Shown one piece after another: positions 5,024 to 5,273 of a DNA stretch of 5,273 nucleotides (its first letter is position 1; the number at the start of each line of letters is the position of its first letter). The DNA comes from Anaerolineales bacterium. Its GTDB lineage: Bacteria; Chloroflexota; Anaerolineae; Anaerolineales; UBA6663. Position numbers and translations under genes: made by a program. The notes under the pieces were generated by a model. The model did no database searches. It had not been told where the DNA came from and was given only the letters and a program-made list of their open reading frames with translations. The DNA lies in NCBI GenBank assembly GCA_017999235.1, contig JAGOBN010000336.1, positions 1-5,273 of the forward strand, in the 5' to 3' direction.

Positions 5024-5273
5024 CGCAACGCCTCCTTACGGGGTTGTCCGGGGTGGGTTAGGCAGTATAACCGAACGGCGGCATCACACTGCGTGCCTTG
5101 GCCGGCCGGCGAGAGGCCAGCCGGCCAGGCGGCGCCGCAGCGCCGCCCGATCTCCTGGGCCAACTGATCGAAGTCGGCCCACACGGCGCGCGTGGCCTCC
5201 GCCATCTCCGCTGGGGTAATCACGGGCACGATCTGGGCGATCATCTGGCCCCGGCAGGTCACGTCCACCGGCT
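4870..5273 (-). CDS. Phd/YefM-like antitoxin, C-terminal part (5' end outside window; true 3' end uncertain)
   Basis: The frame enters from the right edge, first full codon at 5271-5269, with no stop until TAG at 4872-4870. The visible start PVDVTCRGQMIAQIVPV matches the end of the Phd/YefM DNA-binding domain, whose usual form is 'v.vTr.G.pvArLvPv'. It is followed by a helical tail, TPAEMAEATRAVWADFDQLA then QEIGRRCGAAWPAGLS, of the kind that binds the toxin. Antitoxins of this family block a partner toxin, often a PIN-domain RNase, and repress their own promoter. After 'WPAGLS', at about 5115-5110, the sequence stops looking like an antitoxin tail, runs through a strong hairpin and then overlaps the enzyme gene by 154 bases in another frame. 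The functional end is probably earlier, with a frameshift or erosion at the hairpins. No toxin gene follows, so this may be an orphan or decayed antitoxin. A GTG at 5268 could be an internal start, but it would cut the domain. Confidence 0.45.
   Translation of the reverse strand, partial: PVDVTCRGQMIAQIVPVITPAEMAEATRAVWADFDQLAQEIGRRCGAAWPAGLSPAGQGTQCDAAVRLYCLTHPGQPRKEALRCLPSCCPPTRVPGLRPNTWGRKRLSSGSCWKPVFPCRPGWLSPRRSFRGR
5031..5038 (-). promoter_or_regulatory. Ribosome binding site of the large enzyme gene
   Basis: On the minus strand TAAGGAGG is followed by a 7-base spacer (CGTTGCG) and the ATG at 5023. This near-perfect site fixes the start of the 885-aa protein and argues that it is translated independently of the upstream frame that overlaps it. 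Confidence 0.88.
5064..5069 (-). promoter_or_regulatory. Possible -10 box for the large enzyme gene
   Basis: On the minus strand TATACT lies 40 bases before the ATG, in the only AT-rich patch of this stretch, giving a leader of roughly 30 bases. No convincing -35 hexamer is found 16-18 bases upstream (GCAGTG at 17) and there is no extended TG. It is a single-hexamer match that overlaps the upstream antitoxin-like frame. Confidence 0.3.
5097..5147. repeat. Two tandem GC-rich hairpins upstream of the large enzyme gene
   Basis: Hairpin one pairs GGCCGGC (5100-5106) with GCCGGCC (5120-5126), then one mismatch and two more pairs around loop CGAGAGG; the stem can extend outward to 5097/5129. Hairpin two pairs GGCGGCGC (5128-5135) with GCGCCGCC (5140-5147) around the loop CGCA, 8 of 8. 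The two share their boundary bases at 5128-5129. On the minus strand they fall in the last plausible part of the antitoxin-like frame, 74 bases or more before the enzyme's ATG. They could act as an attenuator or transcript-end structure, though no T run follows. GC richness makes some such pairing expected. Confidence 0.5.

Noticed and set aside
1..5273. CRISPR array, tRNA or rRNA genes
   Set aside because: No regularly spaced repeats, cloverleaf sequence or rRNA-like conserved stretch was seen on either strand.

Overview
This is a GC-rich bacterial window from an organism I cannot place with certainty. The gene set (a rifampin-phosphotransferase-like enzyme, a Phd/YefM-like antitoxin end, a DUF2804-like end, small conserved hypotheticals) and the long decayed spacer would suit a Chloroflexota-type or other high-GC environmental genome. 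That placement is inference only; there is no rRNA or tRNA here to settle it.

Layout, left to right. (1) Positions 1-198, plus strand: the last 65 codons of a gene whose end resembles DUF2804 proteins. (2) Positions 199-272: a short spacer between convergent genes with imperfect nested inverted repeats. (3) Positions 273-1198, minus strand: a two-gene operon. A 179-aa P-loop kinase-like protein (zeta-toxin/AAA type) comes first, and a 129-aa conserved hypothetical protein follows with a 4-base ATGA overlap. (4) Positions 1199-2365: almost 1.2 kb with no intact gene. On the plus strand it holds short protein-like segments in changing frames, including the C-terminus of a C-x2-C-x10-C-x2-C zinc ribbon, interrupted by stops and frame changes; this looks like gene decay. 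Its right end (2154-2403) is dense in perfect inverted repeats: a 13-bp hairpin, a 98-base element with two nested 9-bp pairings, and a 10-bp pairing that straddles the stop codon of the next gene. (5) Positions 2366-5023, minus strand: an 885-aa phosphoenolpyruvate-utilising enzyme with the domain order ATP-grasp, central domain, phosphohistidine domain, as in rifampin phosphotransferase. Its catalytic-histidine loop is unusual. (6) Positions 5024-5273, minus strand: the 3' part of a Phd/YefM-like antitoxin frame that runs through two tandem hairpins and stays open 154 bases into the enzyme gene. No toxin gene follows it.

Apart from the first gene, all intact genes lie on the minus strand. 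The kinase-like protein and its 129-aa partner are probably translationally coupled. The large enzyme has its own strong ribosome binding site and a possible -10 box, so it may be transcribed on its own. I see no complete defence system, CRISPR array, tRNA or rRNA. The best candidates for something undescribed are the structured 2154-2403 block, the coupled kinase/129-aa pair, and the atypical phosphohistidine loop.
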